DNA of 64,000 nucleotides from Paenalcaligenes suwonensis (GCF_011290505.1 NZ_JAANPV010000010.1:97885-161884); one strand, 5' to 3'. Shown: positions 8,439 to 17,650, counted from the first letter of the stretch. Numbers and translations: made by a program. Notes: generated from the sequence alone by a model not told the origin.

Positions 8439-9905
8439 TTAATCTGCTTGAGAAAAAAGCTGTCTCAAGAAGGCTGCTCTTGGAGCAATGGAACGCTGGC
8501 GCATCAAAGGCGCAGGTACACCTCTGGCGATGAACTGGCCTCGACCAGCCTCTGCTATCAGGGTTTCATTCTCGACTATGCATACCCCTCGGCTAATCAC
8601 TGTGACGGGCCAACCCGTAACGGTTTTACCTTCATAGGGGGTATAGCCCACGGCATCGTGCAATGACTCTGCTTTTATTGTTACTTCTTTCTCTGGATCC
8701 CAAATGGCGATATCGGCGTCCGCGCCTACTTGCAAACAACCTTTCTGGGGATACAAACCATACATACGGGCATGATTAGTAGAAGTCAGCGCAACAAATT
8801 GCTGTAAGTTGATCCTTCCCTTACGTACCCCCTCAGAAAACAGCAAAGGCATTCTCACCTCCAAGCCTGGTAAGCCATTGGCTACCATCTTGAACGTAGT
8901 CGCATCACCTGCAGGTAGCTTTCCACTCTCATCAAAACGATATGGAGCATGATCTGAAGACAATAAAGACAAACTACCTGATGCTAAGCTTTGCCATAAC
9001 GCCTCTTGAGAGGCTGGGTCACGAGGTGGTGGACTACAACAAAATTTAGCTCCCTCCACACCAGGCAAATCTAAGTCTTCTGCTGTTAATAACAAATAAT
9101 GTGGGCAGGTTTCCCCATGCACTGACGCTCCCAACACTTGAGCATCATGAATCACTTGTGCGCCACCTTGCGTGGACACGTGCACGATCAAAACAGGAAC
9201 ATCCAATACTGACGCCAATTTAATGGCTCTATTGGTGGCTTCATCCTCGGCATTGGGATCATGGCTTACGGCATGATATTTTGGCGCGGTATAACCTGCT
9301 GCTAGCAAATGACGAGTAATCCAATTAATCACATCGTTATTTTCAGCATGAATCATGGGAAGAGCCCCTTCCCGTGCTGCCACTGCGAACACGTCTAACA
9401 ACTCAGAGTCATTCAACTTTAATTTGTCATACGTCATGAACACCTTGAATGACGTAATACCACTGCGAATCAACTCCGGCAGATGCTGATGTAACGCCTC
9501 AGGCGTCGCGTCAGAAATAATCAGGTGATAGCTGTAATCAATAACTGCCTGTTTAGCGGCCGAGGCCGCATAATCGGCCGCCACTTTTTTCAAAGACTGG
9601 CCCCGATGCTGTGCAGCAAAAGGAATAATTGTAGTGTTGCCTCCAAAAGCAGCAGACACACTGGCACTGTACCAATTGTCTGCACACAACACCCCCATAC
9701 TGGATAGCTGTTCCACATGACAATGGCTATCTATACCACCAGGCAATACCAAATAGCCTTCTGCATCTATTGCTTTCTTCCCTGCCGCTAAAGGCTGTTC
9801 CCCGATTGCTATAATCTTGCCATCTTGTATGCCGATATCACCGATATAATCTTGGTCCTCGGTCACAATCCTAGCTCGGTGAATACTGAGATCAAACTGC
9901 GTCAT
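8439..9905 (-). CDS. D-hydantoinase/dihydropyrimidinase family amidohydrolase
   Basis: A 488-residue cyclic-amidase TIM-barrel enzyme. Metal ligands are seen as HCH in GGIDSHCHVEQ (about residues 61-63), the carboxylated lysine in SFKVFM (about K154), HAEN, the histidine of HVSTQGG and the aspartate of SSDHAPYR. The HCHVEQ...CADNWYS...TIIPFAAQHRG pattern sets it apart from the classic HTHFEMPF dihydropyrimidinases, suggesting a distinct hydantoinase subgroup. It opens 5-substituted hydantoins to N-carbamoyl amino acids. I prefer the ATG at 9903-9905, with AAGGAG about 8 bases upstream, to a GTG nine bases earlier. It is the promoter-proximal gene of the operon. Confidence 0.88.
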   Translation of the reverse strand: MTQFDLSIHRARIVTEDQDYIGDIGIQDGKIIAIGEQPLAAGKKAIDAEGYLVLPGGIDSHCHVEQLSSMGVLCADNWYSASVSAAFGGNTTIIPFAAQHRGQSLKKVAADYAASAAKQAVIDYSYHLIISDATPEALHQHLPELIRSGITSFKVFMTYDKLKLNDSELLDVFAVAAREGALPMIHAENNDVINWITRHLLAAGYTAPKYHAVSHDPNAEDEATNRAIKLASVLDVPVLIVHVSTQGGAQVIHDAQVLGASVHGETCPHYLLLTAEDLDLPGVEGAKFCCSPPPRDPASQEALWQSLASGSLSLLSSDHAPYRFDESGKLPAGDATTFKMVANGLPGLEVRMPLLFSEGVRKGRINLQQFVALTSTNHARMYGLYPQKGCLQVGADADIAIWDPEKEVTIKAESLHDAVGYTPYEGKTVTGWPVTVISRGVCIVENETLIAEAGRGQFIARGVPAPLMRQRSIAPRAAFLRQLFSQAD

Positions 9906-10255
9906 CCTCTGCACTCCTTTCTTACCATGTAGAGCTTTTACTGCCTTGCTCTTTCTTTGTTGTCATGGTTATAGAATGCATGAAGAACACGGATAGGAAA
10001 ACTTGAGAATACTGCCCACCCAAGTCCTCTTACCACAACACAAAATCCACTAAGCTATTGATAAACATATTTTTTTTATAACAGAAACAACAAAAACCAA
10101 CCTTCACCCATAACCTATAATCATAGGTGTCGCACAAAGTTTTATAAGCTAGTCTCTTTTTTTATACTGCCACCCAGCAGTCATGACCTGAAACCTATAC
10201 ATAGAAGATCGCCCTACTTCTGATTTCTCAGTCACCATAGAAGGAAGCCCGCATC
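9906..10255. promoter_or_regulatory. Divergent promoter region, hydantoin operon / LysR gene
   Basis: A 350-bp AT-rich gap between divergent genes. It holds a perfect inverted repeat ACCTAT-AATC-ATAGGT at 10113-10128, of the size expected for part of a LysR recognition site (T-N11-A can be fitted in it). No gene or terminator is seen. Promoters for both directions must lie here; I could not fix their -35/-10 boxes with confidence. Confidence 0.55.
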
Positions 10256-11215
10256 ATGGAGTCTCCCCCCTCAGCATCCCTACACCGCATAGGACCTCTA
10301 AGCCTGAGGCAAATTGAAGTCTTTCATGCCATTATTCTGACAGGCACATTAAGTGATGCAGGACGACTGCTACATGTGAGTCAACCCGCTATCAGTAGAG
10401 TGCTGTCTCATATGGAACAACGATTAGGTTATGCGCTGTTTCACAGACACAAAGGCAGACTTCAGGCCACCCCCGAAGCCCAACGACTAACAGTAGAGCT
10501 GCAATCCATACACGAAGGCGTAGTACGTCTCAATGATCTTGCGCTTGCTATGGGACGCCGTGATGAGGGGCTAATTAGCATTGTGTCTTCCCCCAGTTTC
10601 AGTGAATGGTTAGTACCCGAAGCAGCCGCTCGCTTCAAGCAACGCTATCCTAAAGTGGCTATAAAATATAGAACAATGGGCATGGACAATTTAATTCCAC
10701 ACCTATTAGCGGGCCATGCCGATATTGCTATCTCCTTAGCCAAACCAGAACATCCCAATATCATTTCGCGTGCGTTGCGACACGGCAATATCTTCTGCGC
10801 TATTCCCGAGTCTCACCCCTTAGTTCAGCAACAGCGCATCGAGCCGCAACACCTGCAAGAAGAAAACTTAATTGGCTATAGCAGGGATACCCCTTTGGGC
10901 GAAACCATTAACCATTACTGGAACTCGCACAATATTCGACTTGATGTAGCGATTGAAGTGCGCTCACCACAATCAGCGTTCTCCTTTGTGAGGCGCAATC
11001 TTGGCATTGCACTAGTGGACTCTTACGGACTAACAGTCTCTAACCTGCAAGGAGTGTGTATTCGTCCCATACACCCCGCCATACCATTGTCAGTTTACGT
11101 AAATCACACTAAGCTAACTCCCCCGTCCTCATTAGCTCAAGATTTCATACAAGAGTTTTCTACCGTATTAAAAACAAACTTAAAAACAAACACTCAAACT
11201 CTGCTAGAACAATAA
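10256..11215 (+). CDS. LysR-family regulator of the hydantoin operon
   Basis: A 319-residue LysR-type transcriptional regulator. The N-terminal winged HTH is clear (LRQIEVFHAIILTGTLSDAG, then LHVSQPAISRVLSHMEQRLG), followed by a substrate-binding domain from about residue 105 with SFSEWLVPEAAARFKQRYP. It is transcribed divergently from the hydantoinase gene, the usual arrangement for a LysR activator and its target. The inducer is probably a hydantoin or carbamoyl amino acid. The ATG at 10256 follows GAAGGAAGC. Confidence 0.88.
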   Translation: MESPPSASLHRIGPLSLRQIEVFHAIILTGTLSDAGRLLHVSQPAISRVLSHMEQRLGYALFHRHKGRLQATPEAQRLTVELQSIHEGVVRLNDLALAMGRRDEGLISIVSSPSFSEWLVPEAAARFKQRYPKVAIKYRTMGMDNLIPHLLAGHADIAISLAKPEHPNIISRALRHGNIFCAIPESHPLVQQQRIEPQHLQEENLIGYSRDTPLGETINHYWNSHNIRLDVAIEVRSPQSAFSFVRRNLGIALVDSYGLTVSNLQGVCIRPIHPAIPLSVYVNHTKLTPPSSLAQDFIQEFSTVLKTNLKTNTQTLLEQ

Positions 11216-11340
11216 AATCAGTCTAACCGCTGATGTTTTAGCACGCTGCTCCCCACTCACCAAACGCCGGAGTCTGTTATCTACACTCTGGCTTGCTATT
11301 TTTGTCCAAGATTTCATTGGACGATGAAGGAACTCAAGCA

Positions 11341-11949
11341 ATGGATATTGCATTAACACTGTTGGCTGTTTTTGTGGTGTGGCATGTGCTGCGCGCTAAA
11401 TATCAGCGCACACATATTGCGCTACTGGGTCGCCATCTATCCAATCTACAGCTTGAGCGCCACATGGAAACGTTGACGCAAGGCTATACCCGCGCCATCA
11501 AAGAAACTGACGAGATGCGTCAGTTGCAGGTGCTAGAAACCTACGCCCAGACAGAGCGCGCCGTGGCCGCACAAATCCAAACCTTGGCAACCTCCATACA
11601 AAAAGAAAGCCTAGAGGCCGCCAGCATGGTGTCACTGCCTATGTGTGTTCCTTATGCGGAGCGTTTTTTGCCAGCGATTACTCGTGATTTTCGCGAGTTA
11701 CTCGCCATTCACGCGGTAGGTTTACGCTATGTGGTGGATAACGAAGACGGTTTGGATGCTAAGGGGCGTGCTTTCCATCTGTCCGCCGAACTGTACTTGT
11801 TCCAGCACAGTTGCCATTGGTTCTGCAAATCCAAAGCCGTAGCGGATGCCCGTTTGGCAGTACGCCATCAAGTGACCCACCAAAAGGTGTTGGAATCGGT
11901 ATCCAACGTGACCCGTACTGCGTATCAAGATTGGTTAAAAAAACACTAA
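11341..11949 (+). CDS. Membrane-anchored protein of unknown function
   Basis: Family not recognised. I place the start at the ATG at 11341, which has GAAGGAA 8 bases upstream, rather than at an earlier in-frame start (11293). The 202-residue product has one N-terminal hydrophobic segment (ALTLLAVFVVWHVL) and then a mainly helical, charged body with coiled-coil character around residues 30-100 (HLSNLQLERHMETLTQGY). The C-terminal part is rich in His and aromatic residues (HLSAELYLFQHSCHWFC). It stands alone between the LysR gene and a terminator, on its own strand. Confidence 0.6.
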   Translation: MDIALTLLAVFVVWHVLRAKYQRTHIALLGRHLSNLQLERHMETLTQGYTRAIKETDEMRQLQVLETYAQTERAVAAQIQTLATSIQKESLEAASMVSLPMCVPYAERFLPAITRDFRELLAIHAVGLRYVVDNEDGLDAKGRAFHLSAELYLFQHSCHWFCKSKAVADARLAVRHQVTHQKVLESVSNVTRTAYQDWLKKH

Positions 11950-11977
11950 TCCTCTACGCTTTGCTGAAAGCAGCCAC

Positions 11978-12008
11978 AAAAAATGCCGCATTAAATGCGG
12001 CATTTTTT
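11978..12008. terminator. Bidirectional terminator
   Basis: AAAAAATGCCGCA / TGCGGCATTTTTT hairpin between convergent genes (ends 11949 and 12029), with a U-run on both sides. Confidence 0.85.
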
Positions 12009-12028
12009 ATACGTGAGAAAGCACTGCG

Positions 12029-13003
12029 CTACTTAATCACTACCGGATTCACCGGTGAGCCTGATGCTTGATGAATTTTCAGCGGGGCAGCCACATATAA
12101 AAAGGTGTATTGCCCATCGGTTGCACAACTGTGCGCCAAGGACTCCAAGTCGCAGATTTCCGTTAAGGTCACCCCAAGATTGCGCATTAACGCGCAATGT
12201 AAGGGTAACGCCACCCCCGTTTTAGGATCGTAGGTGGTTTCATTCGCGATGGTATCAGTCACTAAGTTGGGAATTTCTTTCTCGTAAAACCACTCTACTA
12301 ACTCGCGAGAATAACATAAGCCAGGCTCGCAAAAATCCTGATAAAACTGTTCTTGGTCCTCAAAAAACTGCGAGAGAAAGTTCGTGCGAATAATCACAAT
12401 ATCGTGCTTATCAATGGTATGGCCTTGAGCCCTGGCACATGCCTCTAGATCTTTGTGAGTGAAAGTCTCTTTTTTATCTAAGGACGACTTACCTCTAAAC
12501 CTAGCCATATCCAGCAACACGCCACGCCCCACAATACCTCGTTGCGCCAAGGGCTCTACACTGGCTTTATGCATACCCCCTACCGTAGTGCGAGCATCAT
12601 AGCCATTCCAGATTTGGCCGTCGTACCACACGTGGCCCAGCGCATCATACTGCGTAGAGCCTTGTAAAAAAGCCTCTATTTTGTCATCGGAATAATGCAT
12701 CCCACCCGGGAATTGCGGCGCCCCTTTAGCGTCTCCATCCCAACTGGACTCATCCATGACCATCGTCCGCACTGCCGGTGTACGTCCCGGCCATACTGGG
12801 TCCCCCCTAGGATCACCAATCAGCCGTTGCAGGGTAATCACCTTACCTTGCTGTATGTGCTTAACCCCTCGCAGCACCTCAGACGAGGTTAAAAAGTTAA
12901 GTGCCCCTACCTCATCGTCAGGCCCCCAACGCCCCCAGTTACTGGGTGCATCTTTTAACAACTCTCCCATGGCGGGTACATCGTATGTATGGTCATGTCC
13001 CAT
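12029..13003 (-). CDS. Cyclase-family (kynurenine formamidase-like) metal-dependent hydrolase
   Basis: A 324-residue protein of the Cyclase/PF04199 superfamily. It shows the N-terminal NWGRWGPDDEVGALNFLT block and the metal-site region TQYDALGHVWYDG, in which the usual H-x-G-T-H-x-D-x-P motif is replaced by the TQ-x-D-x-x-x-H form typical of the longer bacterial branch. The later ALPLHCALMRNLGVTLTEICDLE matches the C-terminal conserved region. Substrate unknown; relatives act on cyclic amides, esters or formamides. It is divergent from an IclR gene 244 bp away, the probable regulator. Confidence 0.8.
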   Translation of the reverse strand: MGHDHTYDVPAMGELLKDAPSNWGRWGPDDEVGALNFLTSSEVLRGVKHIQQGKVITLQRLIGDPRGDPVWPGRTPAVRTMVMDESSWDGDAKGAPQFPGGMHYSDDKIEAFLQGSTQYDALGHVWYDGQIWNGYDARTTVGGMHKASVEPLAQRGIVGRGVLLDMARFRGKSSLDKKETFTHKDLEACARAQGHTIDKHDIVIIRTNFLSQFFEDQEQFYQDFCEPGLCYSRELVEWFYEKEIPNLVTDTIANETTYDPKTGVALPLHCALMRNLGVTLTEICDLESLAHSCATDGQYTFLYVAAPLKIHQASGSPVNPVVIK

Positions 13004-13165
13004 TACCGTCTCCTTGTATGAACCGTTAATGACGCAACACCCTACACACCCAATCTAGCATAGACCGTTGGGCATACCTATTCAGGCTCTCCCGTAGTAA
13101 AGATCGCTGTAGATGTACCCAAGCACTCTATGCTTCCCCGCTATGTATGTTATATAGTCCTGCTT

Positions 13166-13200
13166 GCGAATGGTAACTGATCAATCAAGTAGCCATTTGC
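13166..13200. promoter_or_regulatory. Inverted repeat in the cyclase/IclR divergent promoter
   Basis: GCGAATGG (13166-13173) and CCATTTGC (13193-13200) form an inverted repeat with one mismatch, 19 bases apart, about 47 bp before the IclR start. It is a candidate IclR operator by position only. Confidence 0.35.
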
Positions 13201-13247
13201 GCTATGCTAAAACGATGCTCATCCAAACATAGCGGGAGACATTTGCT

Positions 13248-14057
13248 GTGATAGATCAAGGTAATCGGTCAGGGGAAGCTCATTGGCCCGCACCTGAAGA
13301 GAAAAAAAACAAGACTCAAGCTAGCCAAACGCTGCTTCGTGGGTTGGATATTATTGACGCTGTTGCCAGCGGTATTGATGACTTATCTGAAATTGCTAAA
13401 GTCACCGGCATGACATACAGCACGGCCCACCGTATTCTTAGCGCCTTGCAACAGCGCCACTACATACGTCGTGAGCCCGATCAAGGCTATCGCTTGGGGC
13501 ATGCTCTATTAGGCTTGGGTTACCAAGCACAAGCACAGATTGATTTGGTTAAGCTTGCCAAACCTCTGTTAATAGAACTGGCACGCCAAACCTCTGACAC
13601 CGTGCACTTAGGTATGCCTTCCCAAGACTCTATTGTGTACTTGGAAAAAATTTCTAGCCGCCGCCCTGTGGAAATCAGTTCCCGCGTCGGCGGTAATAAA
13701 CCCTTGTTCTCTACCGGTATAGGTAAAGCCCTGTTGCTGGATCAAAGCGAACAGCAATGGTTAGATTTATACGATCGCAGCCCTGCCCACCTACAAGCTA
13801 TTTGCGAACGCGATAAGTGGCTACAAATGATGCGCCATTATGCACAGGGCGGGTACGCCTTTGACTTGGGCGAAGATGAATCCACCATCCGCTGTGTGGC
13901 CGCCCCCATTCGGGACGGGCGCAACCAAATTGTGGCGGCTGCCAGTGTGTCCAGCACTGTGGAATATATGCCACCCGGCCGTATGCAGCAGTTAGTCGCT
14001 ACGGTACAAAGCACAGCCATGCAAATTAGCACCGCCCTTGGGTACCGCGCCGCCTAA
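13248..14057 (+). CDS. IclR-family transcriptional regulator
   Basis: A 269-residue regulator: an extra N-terminal tail of about 25 residues, a winged HTH (LSEIAKVTGMTYSTAHRILSAL), and an IclR effector domain with the conserved DTVHLGMPSQDSIVYLEKI, SRVGGNKPLFSTGIGKALL and DESTIRCVAAPIRD segments. It starts at a GTG preceded by GGGAGA. It is divergent from the cyclase gene and most likely controls it and itself. Full family length, no sign of damage. Confidence 0.88.
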   Translation: MIDQGNRSGEAHWPAPEEKKNKTQASQTLLRGLDIIDAVASGIDDLSEIAKVTGMTYSTAHRILSALQQRHYIRREPDQGYRLGHALLGLGYQAQAQIDLVKLAKPLLIELARQTSDTVHLGMPSQDSIVYLEKISSRRPVEISSRVGGNKPLFSTGIGKALLLDQSEQQWLDLYDRSPAHLQAICERDKWLQMMRHYAQGGYAFDLGEDESTIRCVAAPIRDGRNQIVAAASVSSTVEYMPPGRMQQLVATVQSTAMQISTALGYRAA

Positions 14058-14080
14058 TCAAGCGGCGGGTACAACTACTG

Positions 14081-14551
14081 TTAGCCTTTTGTAGCCATCG
14101 CATCAGCAACTGCTTGGGGTGTTTTTCTAAAGCTCACCCCCAAGCGGTTGTAAGCATTCATCACGCTGATGGCAATGGTCAGATCGGCCACTTCTTTCTC
14201 GTTAAAAACTAGGCTCACCGCCACAAAGTCGGCGTTAGGCACACCAGTAGCAGCAACATTAGTTACGCTTTCTGCCCACGCTAATGCAGCACGCTCACGC
14301 TCATCAAATAACGTACCAGCCTCTGCCCACGCCTGCACTAAGGTGATTTTTTCTATTGCTACCCCACGCTTCAATAAGTCGCGAGTGTGCAAGTCTAAGC
14401 AGTACGCACAATTGTTGATTTGCGAAACACGCAAGTACACCAAATCTACCAAAACAGGTGACAGGCCAGACTGCGTTACATAGCCGTACACACCATTTAA
14501 GGCTTTAGCGCCTGCGGGGGAAACGTGGTTATAGTCTAGTCGTGTAGTCAT
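14081..14551 (-). CDS. Carboxymuconolactone decarboxylase family protein (AhpD-like)
   Basis: A 156-residue CMD-domain protein with the redox motif NNCAYCLDLHTRDL (C-x-x-C followed by His three residues on), found in AhpD-type alkylhydroperoxidases. The second half carries LFDERERAALAWAESVT and a helical core typical of YciW/CMD proteins. Last gene of a three-gene minus-strand operon with azoR and a GNAT gene. Possible role in peroxide or quinone stress. The ATG follows GGAGTACTCAA. Confidence 0.85.
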   Translation of the reverse strand: MTTRLDYNHVSPAGAKALNGVYGYVTQSGLSPVLVDLVYLRVSQINNCAYCLDLHTRDLLKRGVAIEKITLVQAWAEAGTLFDERERAALAWAESVTNVAATGVPNADFVAVSLVFNEKEVADLTIAISVMNAYNRLGVSFRKTPQAVADAMATKG

Positions 14552-14581
14552 TTGAGTACTCCTATAAAAATACGGGTCGCC

Positions 14582-15190
14582 CTAGCAGCGATTAGCAAAA
14601 TGTTGGGCTATCTCGGCCGTCGCCTGCTGACGTGCTAGTGCTCGCGCCTGTTCACCAAATGCGCTGCCTTGTACGGAAAAAAAGTGCACATCGTGAATAC
14701 CTATGGTGGCAAAAACCGTGCGCAAATAAGGGGTTAAAAAGTCTGGCTGACGCGCACGGTCTCCGCTAATCATGGCCCCTGACGATACCGCCACATACAC
14801 TGGCCTATCGCTAAGTGTCCCTACTTTGCCCTCAGAAGTAGCATGAAAACTATGACGAACGCGCACCACATGATCTATCCACGCTTTTAAGCCTGATGGC
14901 ACGGTGTAGTTGTGCATGGGCGTCGCAATAACCACACTGCTGGCATCTACCAAACTACGCATCAAACTGGCAGACAACGCTAACGAGCCGCTATCTTGTT
15001 TATCAGGATCTGCAGGGGCTCCCAGTGTGGCGGCATATTCGGCATCCACATGCGGTAGTGCTGACGTATTCAGCTCTATCAATTCGGCTTCGGGTGTCAC
15101 ACCTAACAAATGCTGCACTATATGCTGCGACAACTGATAGCTTTCAGACTGTGTGCCTTGCGGACTGCAGGTTAAACGCAAAATACTCAT
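14582..15190 (-). CDS. azoR: FMN-dependent NADH-azoreductase
   Basis: A 202-residue flavodoxin-like quinone/azo reductase. Typical segments are LTCSPQGTQSESYQLS (phosphate-binding loop), TPMHNYTVPSGLKAWIDHVVRVRHSF (the MYNFxxPSxLKxWxDxxxRxGxTF block) and SSGAMISGDRARQPDFLTPYLRTVFATIGI. It reduces quinones and azo dyes with NADH using FMN. The ATG overlaps the stop of the upstream GNAT gene by four bases (ATGA). Confidence 0.9.
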   Translation of the reverse strand: MSILRLTCSPQGTQSESYQLSQHIVQHLLGVTPEAELIELNTSALPHVDAEYAATLGAPADPDKQDSGSLALSASLMRSLVDASSVVIATPMHNYTVPSGLKAWIDHVVRVRHSFHATSEGKVGTLSDRPVYVAVSSGAMISGDRARQPDFLTPYLRTVFATIGIHDVHFFSVQGSAFGEQARALARQQATAEIAQHFANRC

Positions 15191-15633
15191 GCTGCGTGTG
15201 CTCCCAACCGTTTGCTAAAACGTATGGCTCCAGTTAACAAGCCTTGTCTGAAATAAAACCGCTGTGCTAACGCATTATCTATACCGGTATCCAACACCAA
15301 TTTGGCGCAGTGCTGTTCCACCGCAATACGTTCTAGTGTTTGCAGTAATAATGCGCCATGCCCACTACTGCGGCTATGCGCTGTCACCACTAAATCATCC
15401 ACATACATAAAGCGGCCACACACCAAGTTTTCTTGATACCTATAGCCAGCTAAAGCAACTGGCTGCTGGTTTTCCCACACGGCAAGCAGTGTGTAATGCT
15501 GGCTATGCATGCGAGCCACTCGACTAGCAAAGTCAGCCGCATCGCTAAGGTGCGGTCGTAATTCTTGCATGACTGAAAAACAAGCATACAGTGCTTCGGT
15601 GCTTTCTACAGTACGGATTTCTGGATGACTCAT
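15187..15633 (-). CDS. GNAT-family N-acetyltransferase
   Basis: A 148-residue GNAT protein. I choose the ATG at 15631-15633 (MSHPEIRTVES), with GGGAA upstream, over a longer frame that would run into the divergent promoter. The acetyl-CoA loop is seen as VTAHSRSSGHGALLLQTLE (R/Q-x-x-G-x-G/A pattern) with the preceding strand FMYVDDLVV. The substrate is unknown. First gene of the operon with azoR and the CMD gene, divergent from the MocR regulator at 15743. Confidence 0.85.
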   Translation of the reverse strand: MSHPEIRTVESTEALYACFSVMQELRPHLSDAADFASRVARMHSQHYTLLAVWENQQPVALAGYRYQENLVCGRFMYVDDLVVTAHSRSSGHGALLLQTLERIAVEQHCAKLVLDTGIDNALAQRFYFRQGLLTGAIRFSKRLGAHAA

Positions 15634-15742
15634 GATGATTCCCAACGCTAGGGGGCACGCTACTGTGCACCGGTTTGAGTCTGTATTGTAGGAGCCACAT
15701 GCTACACTCCAAAGAGCCATAAATTGATATTTGGACTAGGCC

Positions 15743-17161
15743 ATGATTTCATTACCTCTAGCCAGTACGCTACCTGCCTCACCCGAGTCTGAGCCACTTT
15801 ATCGGCAAATTTATGAACGTTTTCTCTCGGCTATTGCGCAAGGCTCACTACAGCCGGGTGATCGCATTCCCTCTGCCCGCGCACTCGCTAAAGAGCTAGG
15901 TGTAGCACGCGGTACGGTAGAACTGGCCTATGCGCTGCTGCATGCTGAAGGCTATGTACAGCCTCGCGGCCAAGCTGGCACCGTCATCACGCCAGGTTTA
16001 CTGGCTAGTGCTGTCAACACGCCACTACCGCCCCATCGCGCCCCCTCTACCGCCTCAGACACCGCTTCGACTTCGGCGTTATTACCCTTTCAAATGGGCA
16101 TACCTGCCTTAGATGCTTTCCCTAGAAAAATCTGGGCTCGACTGGGTGCTCGCCAACTGCGCGCCACACACGCTGTTGATTTAGGCTACCCGCCTGAAAA
16201 TGGCCTACCCGCGTTACGCTCAGCCATTGCCACACACCTGCACGTAGCACGCGGTATTCATTGCAACCCAGCACAAGTTTTTATCACCTCTGGCTACCGC
16301 GAGAGTGTGAACCTTGTAATTCAGGCTCTATTAACAAAAGGCGATCAGGTATGGATAGAAGACCCCTGCTATCCCCCTACCCGCGAACTCACCAACCATG
16401 CTGGCTTAGTCGCAGCAGCCATCCCCGTGGATGCCGAGGGCATGGATATAGCCTATGGCCTTGAGCATGCCCCACAAGCAACCGCTGCCATTGTTACTCC
16501 AGCCCATCAAAGCCCGTTGAGCGTCACGCTATCACTCACTAGACGCCAAGCCTTACTGGAGTGGGCTGCACAACAACAAAGCTGGATTATTGAAGATGAT
16601 TACGATGGTGAGTACCGCTATGTCAGCCGTCCACTGCCCGCCCTAAAAAGCTTGGATAAGCATGGTCGCGTGCTGTATGCAGGCACGTTTAGCAAAGTGC
16701 TGTTTCCAGGTATACGCCTAGCGTATCTGGTGGTGCCTGATGCGTTAATCCCCACCTTTGAGCACATCAATAAAATAGTGGGTAATGGCATTCCTGCCCT
16801 GACTCAGCAACTGGTCAGCGCCTTCATGGCAGAAGGGCTCTTTGTCCGCCACATTCAGCGCATGCGTAAGCTGTACGCTGAACGCCGCACAGCGACTGCC
16901 ACAGGTTTAGCGAAGGCATTGGGGCCTGATATTTCTATAGACCCGCAACCTGGCGGTATGCATTTAGTGCTGCGCCTAGGCGATCACACTAGCGATACGC
17001 TGATCGCGCAGCGCATGCGAGAACATGGCATGTACGCTCATGCTTTATCACACTGGTCTACACACGATACGGCGCACTCGGGCCTGCTGCTAGGCTTCAC
17101 CAACATAGCTTCGCAAGAGGAAGCTGAACGCTTAGGCCATGTCATACGCACACTGCTATAA
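15743..17161 (+). CDS. MocR/PdxR-type regulator (GntR HTH fused to aminotransferase domain)
   Basis: A 472-residue fusion. Residues 15-80 form a GntR winged HTH (LYRQIYERFLSAIAQGSLQPGDR, then SARALAKELGVARGTVELAY); the rest is a fold-type I aminotransferase-like domain with the PLP region IIEDDYDGEYRY and the Schiff-base lysine in AGTFSKVLFPG. Members sense PLP or amino compounds and often act on a divergent neighbour, here the GNAT-azoR-CMD operon. Not necessarily linked to vitamin B6 synthesis: no pdx genes are nearby. Confidence 0.88.
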   Translation: MISLPLASTLPASPESEPLYRQIYERFLSAIAQGSLQPGDRIPSARALAKELGVARGTVELAYALLHAEGYVQPRGQAGTVITPGLLASAVNTPLPPHRAPSTASDTASTSALLPFQMGIPALDAFPRKIWARLGARQLRATHAVDLGYPPENGLPALRSAIATHLHVARGIHCNPAQVFITSGYRESVNLVIQALLTKGDQVWIEDPCYPPTRELTNHAGLVAAAIPVDAEGMDIAYGLEHAPQATAAIVTPAHQSPLSVTLSLTRRQALLEWAAQQQSWIIEDDYDGEYRYVSRPLPALKSLDKHGRVLYAGTFSKVLFPGIRLAYLVVPDALIPTFEHINKIVGNGIPALTQQLVSAFMAEGLFVRHIQRMRKLYAERRTATATGLAKALGPDISIDPQPGGMHLVLRLGDHTSDTLIAQRMREHGMYAHALSHWSTHDTAHSGLLLGFTNIASQEEAERLGHVIRTLL

Positions 17162-17176
17162 CAGGCTATACAGCGT

Positions 17177-17650
17177 TTACGTAGCAGTACGCGGGTTAAA
17201 CATTCTGTCGTCGTACATAAAATCGTACTGCTCTACCACGTGCACCTGCTGTATAGCGGGATGCAATGGGTTAATCACAATATTCTGCTCTAAGGGCAAC
17301 ACGGCCGACGGCACAATCAGCCCTAAAAATTTGGCTTCGCGTAACCACGCTGTGCCGTATGCCATACTCGCACGATCAGGCGGGATGCTATTCCACCCTT
17401 TGGGTAAGGCGCTAGCTTCAGGGGTGAAATACAAGGCCGCGTCATCGGGCAGTTGAAACTGGGTAATTTTCAACGGCAACAGTGGATAACTATTGGTGTG
17501 CACAAAGGTTTCTAGGCTACAAATAGCGGGCGATAACCCCATGTACACCGCACGCACATCGGCATCGTTCCACCGTCCACCCTCTAGCGCCGCCCCTACC
17601 CCAGATAAATCGTTGGCGCGTTTAGCTTTAGCGATTCTCCACGCAATCAT
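17177..17650 (-). CDS. RES-domain toxin (NAD+ phosphorylase/glycohydrolase type)
   Basis: A 157-residue RES-domain protein. Visible are the first-strand arginine (MIAWRIA), GGRWNDADVRAVYMGLSPAICSLETFVH, holding the Trp-Asn and catalytic Glu region, and a C-terminal strand with PLH and the final FNPRTA. The start is the ATG at 17648-17650, which overlaps the antitoxin stop as TAATG; a longer frame reaching into the antitoxin is less likely. RES toxins degrade NAD+. The gene order antitoxin-toxin with coupled translation is the normal one. Confidence 0.88.
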   Translation of the reverse strand: MIAWRIAKAKRANDLSGVGAALEGGRWNDADVRAVYMGLSPAICSLETFVHTNSYPLLPLKITQFQLPDDAALYFTPEASALPKGWNSIPPDRASMAYGTAWLREAKFLGLIVPSAVLPLEQNIVINPLHPAIQQVHVVEQYDFMYDDRMFNPRTAT

